Shown: positions 32,170 through 43,483 of the stretch, piece after piece
How positions within the stretch are numbered: position 1 is the first letter of the stretch
How the letters are laid out: every line of letters starts with the position of its first letter
Origin: Rhynchopus euleeides
Taxonomy: Eukaryota > Euglenozoa > Diplonemea > Diplonemida > Diplonemidae
DNA length: 64,000 nucleotides
Direction of reading: 5' to 3'
Assembly (NCBI GenBank): GCA_963210315.1
Contig: OY723252.1
Location: forward strand, 558,001 to 622,000
The notes under the pieces: generated by a model
What the model saw: the letters and a program-made list of their open reading frames with translations, nothing else
The model's database searches: none
What the model was told of the DNA's origin: nothing
Made by a program: the position numbers and the translations under genes

Positions 32170-34715
32170 ATCGGTGCACACGCCTCTCAGAACAAGAGGA
32201 CAGTATCAGTACAGCACACCTATCGGTGCGCATGCCTCTCAGTGCAAGAGGACAGTGTCAGTACAGCACACCTATCGGTGCGCACGCCTCTCAGTGCACG
32301 CCTCTCAGTACAGGAGGACAGTATCAGTACAGCACACCTATCGGTGCAGGACACCTGTCGGTGCAGCACGCCTGTCAGTACAGGACACCTATCAGTACAG
32401 CACACCTACCGGTGCAACACACGCCTGTCAGTACAGCACACCTATCGGTGCAGGACACCTGTCGGTGCAGCACGCCTAGCAGTACAGCACACCTGTCGGT
32501 GCGGCACGCCTAGCAGTACAGGACACCTATCGGTGCAGCACGCCTATCGGTGCAACACGCCTATCACTACAGCACACCTATCGGTGCAGGACACCTGTCG
32601 GTGCAGCACACCTGTCGGTGCGGCACGCCTGTCAGTACAGGACACCTATCGGTGCAGCACGCCTGTCAGTACAGCACACCTGTCGGTGCAGCACGCCTAT
32701 CAGTGCAGGACACCTATCGGTGCAGGACACCTGTCGGTGCAGCACGCCTGTCAGTACAGCACACCTATCGGTGCAGCACACCTGTCGGTGCGGCACGCCT
32801 AGCAGTACAGGACACCTATCGGTGCAGCACGCCTATCGGTGCAACACGCCTATCACTACAGCACACCTATCGGTGCAGGACACCTGTCGGTGCAGCACAC
32901 CTGTCGGTGCGGCACGCCTGTCAGTACAGGACACCTATCGGTGCAGCACGCCTGTCAGTACAGCACACCTACCGGTGCAGCACGCCTGTCAGTACAGCAC
33001 ACCTGTCGGTGCAGCACGCCTATCAGTACAGGACACCTATCGGTGCAGGACACCTGTCGGTGCAGCACGCCTGTCAGTACAGCACACCTATCGGTGCAGC
33101 ACGCCTGTCAGTACAGGACACCTGTCGGTGCAGCACGCCTATCGGTGCAACACGCCTATCAGTACAGGACACCTATCGGTGCAGGACACCTGTCGGTGCA
33201 GCACGCCTAGCAGTACAGCACACCTATCGGTGCAGGACACCTATCGGTGCAGCACACCTGTCGGTGCGGCACGCCTGTCAGTACAGGACACCTATCGGTG
33301 CAGCACACCTGTCGGTGCAGCACGCCTAGCAGTACAGCACACCTATCGGTGCAGCACGCCGATCAGTACAGGACACCTATCGGTGCAGCACGCCTATCAG
33401 TACAGGACACCTATCGGTGCAGCACGCCTATCAGTGCAGCACACCTATCGGTGCAGCACGCCGATCAGTACAGGACACCTATCGGTGCAGGACACCTATC
33501 AGTGCAGCACACCTATCGGTGCAGCACGCCTATCAGTACAGCACACCTACCGGTGCAGGACACCTATCGGTGCAGCACGCCGATCAGTACAGGACACCTG
33601 TCGGTGCAGCACGCCGATCAGTACAGGACACCTATCGGTGCAGGACACCTATCAGTGCAGCACACCTATCGGTGCAGCACGCCTATCAGTACAGCACACC
33701 TACCGGTGCAGGACACCTATCGGTGCAGCACGCCGATCAGTACAGGACACCTGTCGGTGCAGCACGCCGATCAGTACAGGACACCTATCGGTGCAGCACG
33801 CCTATCAGTACAGGACACCTATCGGTGCAGCACGCCTATCAGTGCAGCACACCTATCGGTGCAGCACGCCGATCAGTACAGGACACCTATCGGTGCAGGA
33901 CACCTATCAGTGCAGCACACCTATCGGTGCAGCACGCCTATCAGTACAGCACACCTACCGGTGCAGGACACCTATCGGTGCAGCACGCCGATCAGTACAG
34001 GACACCTATCGGTGCAGCACACCTGTCGGTGCAGCACGCCTATCGGTGCAACACGCCTATCAGTACAGGACACCTATCGGTGCAGGACACCTGTCGGTGC
34101 AGCACGCCTAGCAGTACAGCACACCTATCGGTGCAGGACACCTATCGGTGCAGCACACCTGTCGGTGCAGCACGCCTGTCAGTACAGGACACCTATCGGT
34201 GCAGCACGCCTGTCAGTACAGCACACCTATCGGTGCAGCACGCCTATCAGTGCAGCACACCTGTCGGTGCAGCACGCCTAGCAGTACAGCACACCTATCG
34301 GTGCAGCACGCCTAGCAGTACAGCACACCTATCGGTGCAGCACACCTGTCGGTGCAGCACGCCTGTCAGTACAGCACACCTATCGGTGCAGGACACCTGT
34401 CGGTGCAGCACGCCTATCAGTATAGCACACCTACCGGTGCAGCACGCCTGTCAGTACAGCACACCTATCGGTGCAGCACGCCGATCAGTACAGGACACCT
34501 ATCGGTGCAGGACACCTGTCGGTGCAGCACGCCTGTCAGTGCAGCACACCTATCGGTGCAGCACGCCTGTCAGTGCAGCACGCCTCTCAGTACAGCGCAC
34601 CTGTCGGTGCAGCACGCCTATCGGTGCAGGACACCTATCGGTGCAGGACACCTGTCGGTGCAGCACGCCTATCAGTACAGCACGCCTATCTGTGCAGCAC
34701 GCCTCTGAGTGCAGC
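32170..34715. repeat. 17-bp minisatellite array (about 150 units)
   Basis: Units follow RCACRCCTRTCRGTRCA and are joined without spacers for about 2.5 kb. Most variable positions are G/A. Larger blocks repeat at multiples of 17: TACCGGTGCA recurs at 33548, 33701 and 33956, spacings of 153 and 255. Since 17 is not a multiple of three and the unit has no stop on the plus strand, all three plus frames stay open for hundreds of codons (for example 32618-34111), with a 17-residue period. I do not call these genes. Confidence 0.92.
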
Positions 34716-35660
34716 TGGATCTCCGCCCATTAAAGATCTGACCAGGCTGCCCAGGCAGAAAACTGAGTGACGCGTTTAATTGCCCAAAACAAGCTCAAAA
34801 CCCAAGAATTCCTTCGAAAACGGGCTCAAAAGTGAAAAATAGGACTTTCCGAAAAAAAAATCGAAAAGGTCCCCTTAGCAGAAGTCGGATTATTGGACCC
34901 AAAAACCGAGAATCTGGGGCCAGACCCGACCTCCAGGGACCTCCCGGGGCCGGGCGGTTTTGACCCCCCAACCAGCGAAAAGGCCAAAAATGACCAAAAA
35001 ACCGGTTTTTCTGTTTGCCATTTTAACAATTACTGGGGGCCTTCGCTCTGGAGTGAGAAAAGTGAGAAAAAGTGAGCCCAAAAATGGAAAAAATGGCAAA
35101 AAAAAGAGTGTGGGGAGTTGGGTCCAGTTTAGCAAAGTTGTCATATTTCTCGGGTGTTTTCTGAATGGGGACACCCGAAGAACCCCATGACGTGGTCATG
35201 ACATGTCGCGATCTGCAAAATTGATCTTCACCTGACCGTGAAGACCGGAGGTGGTGAACACAGTGTTATTACGCAAGCACTTTAGTGACGTCCCCACAGT
35301 CCAGCGGGATCCGGTGTGCCAGGTGGGGGGAGGCGTCGTGGCCTTGGGACACCAGGTCAGGTGCGTGTTCCCCGTTGAGGGGAATTCCAAAGAAGACGTG
35401 CGGGTTCCCTTGGTATTTTGAGCGTCTCATTGTTCCAGGTAGACCGATGCCCCTCCGGCTAAATTGGCCAGGTTGGCGAGGCTTTCATGGCGTGTTAGCA
35501 CTACACACCACTTCATCAGGTTTTTGGTTCCCATGGCGACACCCTCTTCGTCTAGGGTGAGCCTGTAGTGGAGGCAATCTACCTGCGCAGAAATGTCTAG
35601 TGCTGTCGAGACCCCACGGGAGGCAGCGACAGGGGCAGCGAGGAAAACGCTATTACCTGG
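34716..35660. other. gene-free stretch with a dispersed repeat fragment
   Basis: 34836-34880 carries GAAAAAAAAATCGAAAAGGT, a member of the AAAATTCGAAAGGGTCCCC family found near 40.5, 44.2, 44.9, 45.2 and 47.5 kb. GGGGGCCTTCGCTC at 35037 resembles one MITE terminus without a visible partner. I see no gene. Confidence 0.5.
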
Positions 35661-35663
35661 GAT

Positions 35664-35721
35664 CCCCCGTGTTTAAGCCCCCCCTGGGGGGTCTGGCAAG
35701 GGGGGGCTTAACCACAGGGGG
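35664..35721. other. long GC-rich hairpin
   Basis: CCCCCGTGTTTAAGCCCCCC and AGGGGGGGCTTAACCACAGG form an imperfect inverted repeat around GGGGGGTCTGGCA. It may be a very small MITE or a structural element. Confidence 0.55.
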
Positions 35722-35911
35722 CCTCAAGTTGTCAATACCACCGCGATGAGCCCGATGACCTGAGGGCCATCCTCCAGCACCCCGTCGAGGGGCGCTGCAC
35801 CTTCACCCCCTCGCGAGCGGCTCATGAAAGCGATACAGGAGACGGGCGCTGTACGACGAGGCCGTACGGCTGGGGAAGAACCCAGTTCCGGAGGGGTTCA
35901 TCCCCGAGGCG

Positions 35912-36380
35912 ATGAAACGCCTAGTCGGGCGTGAGCTACGGGACTGGGCGGGCCTGGGCGGAGATGCGGGTCGAGACAGGTGGCAGCCCTGCACCTGGCC
36001 GCACAAGCTCTGGGGTTTGCGACGATCCGGCTGCAGGGACCGCGGCGTCGATCCAGCAGCCTGCACGAGGTGTAGCCATGCGGCACCGCCTAGCCCTCCC
36101 ATCCGGGGCCCCCCTCCAGCGCGCGCAGTTGCATCGGGGGGACGCGGAGCTGGTGAAGCAGCTCGCGGAGGCCTGCGTCAGGAAGAAGCGTGACGATGGC
36201 GAGTTCTGCGAAGCAAGAGCGCATCAGGTGGCTGCAGGAGGACCTGTGCCAGATCGACGAGAGCACCATCCGCCGCTACATCCCCATGCACCGTTTGAAG
36301 GAGGAGTTCCTGCGAAGAGCGATGCCCGGGACGCTGTGGAGCAGCTCCAGGCAAGGCTTCAATTTGAGGAACCGCCATAA
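35912..36380 (+). pseudogene. unrecognised coding relic with frameshifts
   Basis: Three consecutive plus-strand pieces read like one protein split over two frames: AQLHRGDAELVKQLAEACVR (frame of 35931), then QERIRWLQEDLCQIDESTIR (frame of 36190), then DARDAVEQLQARLQFEEPP back in the first frame, ending in TAA. The fragments are helical and charged. I cannot name a family. Two frameshifts make it probably non-functional. Confidence 0.35.
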
Positions 36381-36445
36381 ACATCCGCCCCCCCCCCCCC
36401 CCCCGGGCCCCCCCCCCTCCTGCGCCCCCAACCTGTGAACAGACG

Positions 36446-36505
36446 TTCACTACCGTGGCCTCCGGCGGCTGGGGGGCTCCGCCCCCCAGACCCCCCTGTG
36501 GCGTG
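36446..36505. repeat. dispersed hairpin repeat GGCCTCCGGCGGCTGGGG, copy 1
   Basis: GTTCACTACCGTGGCCTCCG, then a perfect stem CTGGGGGGCTCCGCCCCCCAG-type (8-bp arms, 5-base loop), then ACCCCCCTGTGGCGT. Further copies lie at 49941-50001 and 50110-50167, and a decayed copy at 36670-36722. It resembles bacterial REP hairpins in form only. Confidence 0.75.
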
Positions 36506-36589
36506 TCCTTGCGCGACAATTTATCGTCACATCGGGTAGGGCCCGGGCTACCCAGGATGCAGCCCAATTCACACCGAATCTGCGCCCGC

Positions 36590-36664
36590 CGTATTGCAAT
36601 TTGGGTTAGCGTGCTGGCATCGCAGCTTGGCCCCGAGGGACCATACCGTGAGTAACCGCGCCCG
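36590..36664 (-). repeat. 3' end fragment of the LINE-type family
   Basis: The reverse complement reads GCGGGCGCGGTTACTCACGG, TATGGTCCCTCGGGGCCAAG and CCAGCACGCTAACCCAAATT, matching 21341-21415 of element 2 almost base for base and ending at the same AATACG. It is an extreme 5' truncation that left only the 3' UTR, and shows that the family has jumped elsewhere in this region. Confidence 0.82.
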
Positions 36665-37837
36665 CCAGGAATAAATGTTCACTCCCATGGCCTCCGGCAG
36701 CTGGGCCCCAGACCCCCCTGTCCAGCAGGGACAGGCACCCCGTTTGAAAGGCAGCCTACTGGCTCCTGCGTGTCATTTGAACATGATGCACAATGTGCGA
36801 AGTGACGCAAGAGTTCACGCGCCTATTTCAGGGGGGGGTGCAAGCCGCTGTCGATGCCACGTCATCGTCCGCCAAGCTATACCCCCAACTCGTCAATCAT
36901 GGGGGAGGTCCTGCACCCCCAAGGAAGATAAGGATAAACCCCCACCCCCAGCCCCGCGACCCCACCCCGCGCTTCGCGCGGGGTGGGGGTGGGGTCGCGG
37001 GGCCGCGCTTCGCGCGGCCCCCCGCGCAACAGTGCCAGCAGGGGATGTGCTGTCCTGGCGCTGGACGCGGAGGGCGGTGGGGGCGCCGGGGGGGGGGTGG
37101 CGACTGGCCGATGGCCAGGGGTGCTGCGCGTTCCCGCGCGCTCAAAAAACGATGCGCAAGGGGGCTGGTAAAGTGTGGGCGCGAACCCGACCCGGGAGGC
37201 GCGCGTACTGGGGACAACTGCCGAGGCGGGCCGAGCGGGGTGTGGTCCAAAGCTGGCGGCACGCGAGAGGGACTGACTGGGCGACGGGAGGGGAAGGAGT
37301 TGGGGCGGGCAGCTGCAACGCGAGGCGCAGTCGGAATTGGTGCACACCTTCGAGGTCACCGAAAAGGCTGCCGCGGGGCGGGAGCGGATCACCGACGCGT
37401 TTGTTGACTTCTGGCACGGGATCCAGGGCGGCTGCCTGTCACGAAGTAGTCTGCCGGCTGTTCCTGTGGAAGCTCAGCGGGGACACCGGCGGCGACTACG
37501 CCGGAAAGCTGGTGACAGTGCTGCACGGGCATGAAGGGTAAAGGGGGTGCGAACGAGACGGAGGAGCACAGCGCAGGGGCGCGGTAGAGATGTGTGTGAC
37601 GAGGGCGCGGGTGTCAAAGCTGTGCTTCCTGAGTGGCGGAGCTGGCGGAGGTAGGCACTGGTAGGCGTGAGGCGACGGCGGGCCGGACGACGCCGTCGAA
37701 ACCCCGGGATACCTCCCTCGAGGTGGCGACGGGCAACGGGACGGAAGCCTCAGTTGGTTGCAGCAGGAGGGACGGAGCACTGCGATCGCCGAAAAGCCAC
37801 TTCGTGACTGCGACGGAGTGGGGGAGGAAGGCGGCCT
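36665..37837. other. GC-rich region with strong hairpins and coding relics
   Basis: 36951-37004 is a near-perfect inverted repeat (GCCCCGCGACCCCACCCCGC, loop TTC, and complement), followed directly by a second one, GGGCCGCGCTTCGCGCGGCCC-type, at 36998-37018. Protein-like plus-strand pieces occur at 36793-36905 (TQEFTRLFQGGVQAAVDAT) and 37337-37430 (RERITDAFVDFWHGIQGG) in different frames, perhaps the same decayed gene as 35912-36380. No intact gene is seen. Confidence 0.4.
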
Positions 37838-39876
37838 GGGGGTATGACACAGTGTGCTAGAAGCCTGGGGGGGCATGACACAGTGTGTTAGAAGCCTGGG
37901 GGGGCATGACACAGTGTGCTGGAAGCCTGGGGGGGCATGACACAGTGTGCTGGAAGCCTGGGGGGGCATGACACAGTGTGCTGGAAGCCTGGGGGGGCAT
38001 GACACAGTGTGCTAGAAGCCTGGGGGGGCATGACACAGTGTGTTAGAAGCCTGGGGGGGCATGACACACTGTGCTGGAAGCCTGGGGGGGCATGACACAG
38101 TGTGCTGGAAGCCTGGGGGGGCATGACACAGTGTGCTGGAAGCCTGGGGGGGCATGACACAGTGTGTTAGAAGCCTGGGGGGGCATGACACAGTGTGCTA
38201 GAAGCCTGGGGGGGCATGACACAGTGTGCTGGAAGCCTGGGGGGGCATGACACAGTGTGCTAGAAGCCTGGGGGGGCATGACACAGTGTGTTAGAAGCCT
38301 GGGGGGGCATGACACACTGTGCTGGAAGCCTGGGGGGGCATGACACAGTGTGCTGGAAGCCTGGGGGGGCATGACACAGTGTGCTAGAAGCCTGGGGGGG
38401 CATGACACAGTGTGCTGGAAGCCTGGGGGGGCATGACACAGTGTGCTGGAAGCCTGGGGGGGCATGACACAGTGTGCTAGAAGCCTGGGGGGGCATGACA
38501 CAGTGTGTTAGAAGCCTGGGGGGGCATGACACAGTGTGCTGGAAGCCTGGGGGGGCATGACACAGTGTGCTGGAAGCCTGGGGGGGCATGACACAGTGTG
38601 CTGGAAGCCTGGGGGGGGCATGACACAGTGTGCTAGAAGCCTGGGGGGGCATGACACAGTGTGCTGGAAGCCTGGGGGGGGGCATGACACAGTGTGCTAG
38701 AAGCCTGGGGGGGCATGACACAGTGTGCTGGAAGCCTGGGGGGGCATGACACAGTGTGCTAGAAGCCTGGGGGGCATGACACACTGTGCTGGAAGCCTGG
38801 GGGGGCATGACACAGTGTGCTGGAAGCCTGGGGGGGCATGACACAGTGTGTTAGAAGCCTGGGGGGGCATGACACAGTGTGCTGGAAGCCTGGGGGGGCA
38901 TGACACAGTGTGTTAGAAGCCTGGGGGGGCATGACACAGTGTGCTAGAAGCCTGGGGGGGCATGACACAGTGTGCTGGAAGCCTGGGGGGGCATGACACA
39001 GTGTGCTAGAAGCCTGGGGGGGCATGACACAGTGTGTTAGAAGCCTGGGGGGGCATGACACACTGTGCTGGAAGCCTGGGGGGGCATGACACAGTGTGCT
39101 GGAAGCCTGGGGGGGCATGACACAGTGTGCTAGAAGCCTGGGGGGGCATGACACAGTGTGCTGGAAGCCTGGGGGGGCATGACACAGTGTGCTGGAAGCC
39201 TGGGGGGGCATGACACAGTGTGCTAGAAGCCTGGGGGGGCATGACACAGTGTGCTGGAAGCCTGGGGGGGCATGACACAGTGTGCTGGAAGCCTGGGGGG
39301 GCATGACACAGTGTCCTAGAAGCCTGGGGGGGCATGACACACTGTGCTGGAAGCCTGGGGGGGCATGACACAGTGTGCTGGAAGCCTGGGGGGGGCATGA
39401 CACAGTGTGCTAGAAGCCTGGGGGGGCATGACACAGTGTGCTGGAAGCCTGGGGGGGGCATGACACAGTGTGCTAGAAGCCTGGGGGGGCATGACACAGT
39501 GTGCTGGAAGCCTGGGGGGGCATGACACAGTGTGCTAGAAGCCTGGGGGGCATGACACACTGTGCTGGAAGCCTGGGGGGGCATGACACAGTGTGCTGGA
39601 AGCCTGGGGGGGCATGACACAGTGTGTTAGAAGCCTGGGGGGGCATGACACAGTGTGCTGGAAGCCTGGGGGGGCATGACACACTGTGCTGGAAGCCTGG
39701 GGGGGCATGACACAGTGTGCTGGAAGCCTGGGGGGGCATGACACAGTGTGTTAGAAGCCTGGGGGGGCATGACACAGTGTGCTAGAAGCCTGGGGGGGCA
39801 TGACACAGTGTGCTGGAAGCCTGGGGGGGCATGACACACTGTGCTGGAAGCCTGGGGGGGCATGACACAGTGTGTA
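37838..39876. repeat. 31-bp minisatellite array (about 65 units)
   Basis: Each unit holds CTGGGGGGGCATGACACAGT followed by GTGCTGGAAG or variants GTGCTAGAAG and GTGTTAGAAG. There are no spacers. The G run varies from six to eight, and some units have CACACTG for CACAGTG. Variant types recur in the same order over several units, so the array grew by block duplication. All minus-strand frames are open, with a 31-residue period, which explains the many overlapping ORFs. Confidence 0.92.
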
Positions 39877-40398
39877 AGGACCACGTGGGAGTATGTCACT
39901 TTGGAGCCAGTTTTGTGTGGAACCCAATTTTTTCACCTCTGCCAGGAATTTCTTTTCGAGATTTTTCGCAAATTTTGCATTGTCCCCAACACCCCTGTGT
40001 CACGGGACCTTCGCTCTGAGTCAGTGACACACAGTGACACAGAGCGAAGGCTTGGCGGCGTTTTTCCCGATTTCGCCTAAGGTGAAAAAAACCGCCTGTG
40101 TGACACACTGACACAATTTGACACAGTTTGACACAGAGCGAAGGCCCCCACTAGGACTTTTAGTTGGATGGAGCATGGTCACCGTGAACTCAGATGTCCA
40201 AAAACAGGCGATCCCCTACACTCCACATGTCCGTTCCAACGATTCTAAAATAGCAAATCAGTTTTTTCATGCTACCCCAGCAGAGTACCAATGGAGACCC
40301 CCTATGTAACGTAGGCAAGCAGGGGGGATCAATTCAACATCGGGGGGAGGGGGGGCCCGGGAGCGGGGGTACAGTAAAAACATTAAAGATAAATCTTT
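39877..40398. other. gene-free stretch with CTTCGCTCTG inverted repeat
   Basis: ACCTTCGCTCTGAGTCAGTG and CACAGAGCGAAGG form a small hairpin at 40008-40050, and CAGAGCGAAGGCCCCC follows at 40131-40148. These resemble termini of the GGGGGYCTTCGCT MITE family. No gene is seen. Confidence 0.45.
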
Positions 40399-40507
40399 GG
40401 GGGCCCTCGCTACCAAGTGTGACTGAGTGAGAAAAAGTGAGAAGTCAGCCATGTTTGGCTGACAACTGACGACTCGTGACTCACAGTGACTCGTAGCGAG
40501 GGCCCCC
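40399..40507. mobile_element. 109-bp MITE (GGGGGCCCTCGCTA ends)
   Basis: Terminal inverted repeats GGGGGCCCTCGCTA and TAGCGAGGGCCCCC are perfect and flanked by TTT on both sides. Length, ends and 3-bp duplication match the copies at 21425 and 62969, but the interior differs. Confidence 0.75.
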
Positions 40508-40509
40508 TT

Positions 40510-41040
40510 TAATGAATTTACCCTTCTCCAAAAAAAATTCGAAAGGGTCCCCCTACAAATCGCCGGTCTTAGGAGCAAAAAATTTGGGCACCCAGATTTC
40601 AAAAATTTTCAAACTATTTTCTGGACCAAAAATCAAACTATTGAGGTCCTGGCCGGACATGTCCGGGGGGGGGTCAAAATTGGATTTCCCGAATTTCCGG
40701 GTCCGGACATGTCCGCCCGGACATCCGGACACCAGAAAATGTCCGCCCTGTCCGGGGCGGACATTTCTGGATGTCCGGATGTCCGGGCGGACATGTCCGG
40801 GCGGGAAATTCGGGAAATGTCCGGGGGGGGGGGGGGGGGGGGGGTCAAAATTGGACCCGGACATCCGGACACCCGGACACCCGGATTTCCGGGTCCGGGC
40901 ATGTCCGCCCTGTCCGCCCTGAAATCGCCTAAGGGGCCGGGGGAAATCCAGGAAATTCGGGAAATCCAGGAATATGAAGAATCCTCCGGAGACACAGTAT
41001 ATTTGGGTTGCCAAGGCCACACGCGATTTTTTCAGGATTT
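40510..41040. repeat. AAAATTCGAAAGGGTCCCC repeat plus GTCCGG-rich block
   Basis: It starts with CCTTCTCCAAAAAAAATTCG and AAGGGTCCCCCTAC, then about 300 bp packed with GGACATGTCCGG, CATCCGGACACC and related palindromes and a run of about 28 G at 40817-40844. The same block recurs at 45160-45420 plus 45678-45750, and its end at 56698-56820. No gene is seen. Confidence 0.65.
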
Positions 41041-41051
41041 CCATACATCAT

Positions 41052-42295
41052 AGTCTGGCAGAGTCTGCCAGACTTTTGGTCGGGGACCTCGATTTTTGAC
41101 TTTTTCTTGACTTTTTTTTGACTTTTTCTTGACTTTTTAAACCCTGTGCCTGGAATTTTGACCGAGTTAGATAAAATTTTCAGTGCAATCCTTCAGCACC
41201 TCCCCCCTAGATTTTTAGGTTTTCTTGACCCAATGGTCGAAATCTGCGACATAGTGGAAATCCCGGGGACATGTCGAATTCGAAAACTTTGGGTCAAAAA
41301 ACCCCAGGGGGGACCCTTTGGTTTCACCCCCTGTTGGGGGGCCTGGTGGGCGTTCAGGTGAGCTGCGACCCTTGGTTCTGACAGAGTGCGGCAATGGTAA
41401 TCAACCGTCGTGAACGTACTTTCGTGCCGGCATGGCTATTCATGGGCACCGTGGCATGTCGCCGCATCCGTTCCGATCACAAGTGCCAGAGGCAAATCAG
41501 GAGTCCTGGTCCAGTGCAGGCACCTGCGCTGCAGATACCCAAGGGACTGTTGTGCACAAAAATGCACACACAAGGACATCAACTGACCGAGGCAATGCAG
41601 CTCGCAGCCTATCGATTCGATTCGGGGCACAAGCCTCACGAGCTGGTCACGCGATACCACGTTACTCTGCGTGGCGTATTCCGTGCAGCCGAAATGGCTT
41701 GGGCAGCAGTGCACAGGGGACCTTCTGCTGCACTGCGACAGGACAACCCAAGCACGTGCCGCGTACATCCAGAGGTGAAGTTGGATGAGGAAGATCAGTG
41801 GCTTCTGGGAGGAAGAGGGCGACCGCATCCACGTCGCGGATAACACACTCAGCACACGAGCGGGCGTTGCAAGAAATCCCCCATGTGTAAACAGGGGAAA
41901 TCGGGCTTTTAGGGGATCCTGGTCAGGAATAAAAATTTCCACACATATTTTTCGACTTCCTGAGGCCAAAAACCGGTGTTCCTGGACCCAGATGTGACAT
42001 CTGGATGACATAATAAAAATCCAGAGTGCCTTAGAGGCGCGCGGGACATTTTTTTGGGGTTCGTGACTGGGGACCCCCTATTTTGGGGGATTTCCCGTAG
42101 GTGGAAAATGTCGATTTTCCAATTTTAAATCACTCTGGGGGCACCTGCGGGGCCATATTTTGCATTTTCAGACAGGGGACATATACCCTACAAACCCGAT
42201 TTTCGGGTTTTTTGACCATTTTATGCCTTGTGCGAAAACGTGATATTTTTTGGACAAAATTCCAGGCACAGGGTTTTAAAAAAGTCTGCCAGACT
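41052..42295. mobile_element. 1.24 kb TIR element with an HTH-like ORF
   Basis: The right end, read as reverse complement, is AGTCTGGCAGACTTTTTTAA followed by AACCCTGTGCCTGGAATTTT. The left end has AGTCTGGCAGA at 41052 and ACCCTGTGCCTGGAATTTTG at 41141-41160, separated by an inserted GACTTTTTCTT array. The only protein-like frame is at 41394-41843. Confidence 0.55.
41394..41843 (+). CDS. possible HTH DNA-binding fragment
   Basis: A 149-codon plus-strand frame inside the TIR element. Its middle (TEAMQLAAYRFDSGHKPHEL) has the spacing of a transposase-type helix-turn-helix: a first helix with RFDSG, a turn, then VTRYHVTLRGVFRAAEMAW. No catalytic domain follows, and the frame shifts after 41785, where a second frame reads GFWEEEGDRIHVAD. 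I take it as a relic of the N-terminal part of a transposase. Family not recognised. Confidence 0.3.
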   Translation: MVINRRERTFVPAWLFMGTVACRRIRSDHKCQRQIRSPGPVQAPALQIPKGLLCTKMHTQGHQLTEAMQLAAYRFDSGHKPHELVTRYHVTLRGVFRAAEMAWAAVHRGPSAALRQDNPSTCRVHPEVKLDEEDQWLLGGRGRPHPRRG

Positions 42296-42450
42296 CGAAA
42301 AAGTCAAAAAAAACTCAAAAAAGTCAAGGAAAAGTCAAGAAAAAGTCAAAAAAAGTCAACAGCTCAAAAAAAAGTCAAGAAAAAGTCAAAGAAAAGTCAA
42401 CAAAAGTCCACAAAAGTCTACAAAAGTCCAAGAAAAGTCCACAAAAGTCA
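42296..42450. repeat. AAAAAGTCAAG array, left arm
   Basis: About fourteen irregular units of AAAAAGTCAAG, AAAAGTCCAC and similar. Its reverse complement forms a larger array at 43484-43760, so the two make an inverted pair around about 1 kb. Confidence 0.75.
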
Positions 42451-42810
42451 GCCCAGTGCTTCTGGCCTGACCGGGGTCAGGTTGCGCGGGTGCGTGTTTA
42501 CGGGTCTCTTCTGAGGCACCCCTGTCGGGCATTCCGCGTGGAGGTCAGTAGTTCCCTCTCTTGCGCGCCCCGCTCGGTTTGCCCCCGTGAAAACCCCGCG
42601 ATGTAGTAGTCCGCACCGCCTTACGGGAACAGCTCTCCGTGTTTCATGTCTCGTTGGAAGCTCCGTTTCCGGTGCTCGGGATGCCCTTCTCGGCACCCTT
42701 TTTGTGCCATGGGAATGGCATGCTTGCGTTTTGTTGACATAAGCTATCACCAGTCTCTGTGCGGAAGGCGAGGGCAGCAGAGTACCCCAGCGTCGCCCAG
42801 AACGTGACAG

Positions 42811-43480
42811 TCAGAAGCAGAAAAACAACATCGCATCTAGGTGGTTGATCACCTCAACCCGAGTCCGCCCGCCCAGCAACATCCGGACGGTGTGCAGGTA
42901 CGCGGCGGCGTCCTTAGCGTCCCCGGGACGCTGCTGGACGTCGAGCTGGCCCCAGCGTGCATCTGATGACCTGCTCGACCCGGAGCCGCCTGTCGCACAC
43001 CCTGGCGTCCAGCTCGTCGTCATGGGACATATCATCGGCAGAGGCGGCGAACTTTGACGGGTCCGCGACGAGGCCATTGTACATGTCTGTGGGGTTCTTG
43101 GCGATCACACAGCACCAGGAAGAGCCGCTTGTGCACGCGCTCTGGGCTCTGTGACCTATTTCTCAACCCATCCACCAAGGAAGCAACGTTGGATAAGGAG
43201 CTCGAACGCCTGGCAGGCCCATCTGATCAAGAGATAGTCGTGGGCACCTTGGAGAGGGCCGAGCCGGACCTGGGGACATCCCTTGCCTGCCCCGACGTGA
43301 TGATGTCCCCGAGCACCCTCCCGCACGTTGAACGTCAGGTGGGAGACCTCTGCCTGGGGCACGTGCTGGAGCGGGTAGATGTGCAGGGATCTGTGTTGCC
43401 GCCCCCGTTGTCTTTTCAACGTCAGATGCTTCGAGCGGCATCCTCTCTCCCCCGCCCCTCTGTCGAAGAGTCCTGCACTG
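42811..43480 (-). pseudogene. unrecognised minus-strand coding relic between inverted arrays
   Basis: Protein-like minus-strand pieces in shifting frames: 43156-43419 (VSHLTFNVREGARGHHHVGA), 42914-43108 (NPTDMYNGLVADPSKFAASA, then VCDRRLRVEQVIR), and 42811-42960 (DAKDAAAYLHTVRMLLGGRT, ending FFCF and stop). At least two frame changes are needed to join them. No family recognised. Confidence 0.35.
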
Positions 43481-43483
43481 GGA

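Noticed and set aside
32550..34733. Long repeat proteins of 260-500 residues in the 17-bp array
   Set aside because: All three plus frames are open because the unit has no stop codon on that strand; there is no independent sign of a gene.
36675..37541. 288-codon plus ORF as a gene
   Set aside because: Gly/Arg-rich translation of GC-rich hairpins; better protein-like pieces lie in other frames over the same DNA.
32170..39876. CRISPR arrays at the 17-bp and 31-bp repeats
   Set aside because: Units are joined directly without unique spacers, there are no cas genes, and the setting is eukaryotic.
37838..39876. CACAGTG in every 31-bp unit as recombination signal sequences
   Set aside because: The heptamer is part of the unit; no A-rich nonamer follows at 12 or 23 bp and no RAG-like gene is present.
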